DNA of 64,000 nucleotides from an uncultured Saprospiraceae bacterium (GTDB lineage Bacteria; Bacteroidota; Bacteroidia; Chitinophagales; Saprospiraceae), in the NCBI GenBank assembly GCA_938015805.1, contig CALLXF010000026.1, positions 1 through 64,000 on the forward strand, read 5' to 3'. Shown in pieces: positions 63,353 through 64,000 of this stretch. Under the pieces are notes generated by a model, which had not been told where the DNA came from, did not search any database, and saw only the letters and a program-made list of their open reading frames with translations. Each line of letters starts with the position of its first letter. Position 1 is the stretch's first letter. A program made the translations under genes and the position numbers.

Positions 63353-64000
63353 TTAAAATTGCAAACTATAGATATAGTAGTTTTCTCGCTTGTAATTAGG
63401 ATCAGAAAATACTTTCCATTCTCTCATTTTAGGGAAGCGTCTTTTATCTATAGGTTCTGGGCTAACGTATATTATTCCGGACACTTTTTTAAATTTTGCA
63501 AACAAGGCCAGCTCCTCTTCAGTGGTTAAGTATATTTTTTCTAACCACTTAAAATAAGTAAAGGGTTCTCCAGATGGTAATTCATAAAAGGCTCTATCTG
63601 CGTACCCGATCACCGGAGTAGATTCAAATTTATTAGCTGTAATTATAGGAACATTTTGAGGGACATTTTCTTTTAAAAAAAGTCCTGCCTTCTGTGCATT
63701 TGTAAAAGGCTGCGTAAAGTCTGTATAAAAGGATTTTACAGAATGTATCGTATGGAAAACTGTAAAAACTAAAATAGGCAAGAGAAAAAATCTATGCCTT
63801 TTTAGATTTTTAAAATTAGCTAATTCCATGAGACAGATAAAAAACATAAACAACATCCCCCACTGTCTAATACCGCCATTATAAACATTTACAGCAAAAA
63901 GATAAAACACGAAGAAAGTAATTCCTAAGGTGAATAATAAATTTTTACGTTTCCAAAAAATACTGAGCATACTGAGTATCACTAAAACAGATAAGATGAA
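63353..64000 (-). CDS. Membrane protein, 5' end beyond the window
   Basis: The minus-strand frame is open from 64000 to the stop at 63353, so this is a C-terminal fragment of about 215 residues. A GTG at 63982 could be taken as a start, but the upstream codons (FILSVL) continue a hydrophobic stretch. Two to three membrane helices (for example LLFTLGITFFVFYLFAVNVY) are followed by a soluble C-terminal domain of about 120 residues. The pattern is like C-termini of membrane glycosyltransferases (PMT-type), but no diagnostic motif is present. Confidence 0.7.
   Translation of the reverse strand, partial: FILSVLVILSMLSIFWKRKNLLFTLGITFFVFYLFAVNVYNGGIRQWGMLFMFFICLMELANFKNLKRHRFFLLPILVFTVFHTIHSVKSFYTDFTQPFTNAQKAGLFLKENVPQNVPIITANKFESTPVIGYADRAFYELPSGEPFTYFKWLEKIYLTTEEELALFAKFKKVSGIIYVSPEPIDKRRFPKMREWKVFSDPNYKRENYYIYSLQF

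Overview
The window looks like a chromosome segment of an AT-rich Bacteroidota bacterium, possibly a marine Saprospirales-like lineage (the phylum call is strong, the order is a guess). Supporting signs are type IX secretion (T9SS) cargo with C-terminal sorting domains, a PorV/PorQ-family protein, a two-component propeller kinase paired with a LytTR regulator, a TonB-dependent receptor with a carboxypeptidase-like N-terminal domain, a CarB without the usual C-terminal regulatory domain, and several exact matches to the Bacteroidota -7 promoter element TAnnTTTG. There are no rRNA genes, CRISPR arrays, insertion sequences or prophage genes. One tRNA gene is present.

Layout: 0-6.7 kb holds a phosphotransacetylase-N-terminal-like protein, a GH113-like lipoprotein and a conserved panC-panD-flippase-rfaE2-Nif3-zinc-ribbon run that ends at a strong terminator. 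6.8-12 kb carries a TPR protein and a propeller kinase/LytTR pair. 12-15 kb is the most accessory-looking part: an AAA ATPase behind a tandem-repeat promoter, tRNA-Met(CAU) with a long repeated leader, a rhomboid protease and an intergenic structured-RNA candidate. 15-21 kb has lpxH, a small lipoprotein, frr, a zinc peptidase, serS, an ECF sigma factor and a TPR lipoprotein. 21-26 kb has two T9SS-exported proteins; the large beta-helix one has its signal peptide interrupted by a heptanucleotide repeat and looks phase-variable. 26-31 kb has dodecin, thrS and an AspT-type exchanger.

31-37.4 kb is a sulfur module: an MBL/rhodanese persulfide dioxygenase-like protein, a TauE/SafE exporter, a SorAB-like sulfite dehydrogenase pair and a sterol desaturase-family protein form one leftward operon. 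It faces an unknown membrane protein across a promoter region with two Crp/Fnr-type palindromes, and a Crp/Fnr regulator with clustered cysteines lies next door. 37-51 kb holds nadE, dnaX (with an A9 slippage-like site), a second Crp/Fnr regulator, an OmpA/TSP3 outer-membrane protein, two POT peptide transporters, a DUF3108 protein, a second flippase-like protein, ruvC, HIT and greA. 50-59 kb is a leftward TonB receptor, giant secreted protein and PorV-family operon. The right end has a 2-hydroxyacid dehydrogenase, carB and a membrane protein cut by the window edge.

The observations most worth following are the repeat-controlled signal peptide at 26.2 kb, the repeated tRNA leader at 13.6 kb, the structured intergenic RNA at 14.7 kb, the dnaX A9 site at 40.37 kb, the operators at 35.9 kb, and a dispersed 12-14 bp motif (TTGGCGAAAGCCAA-like) that recurs far more than chance predicts.
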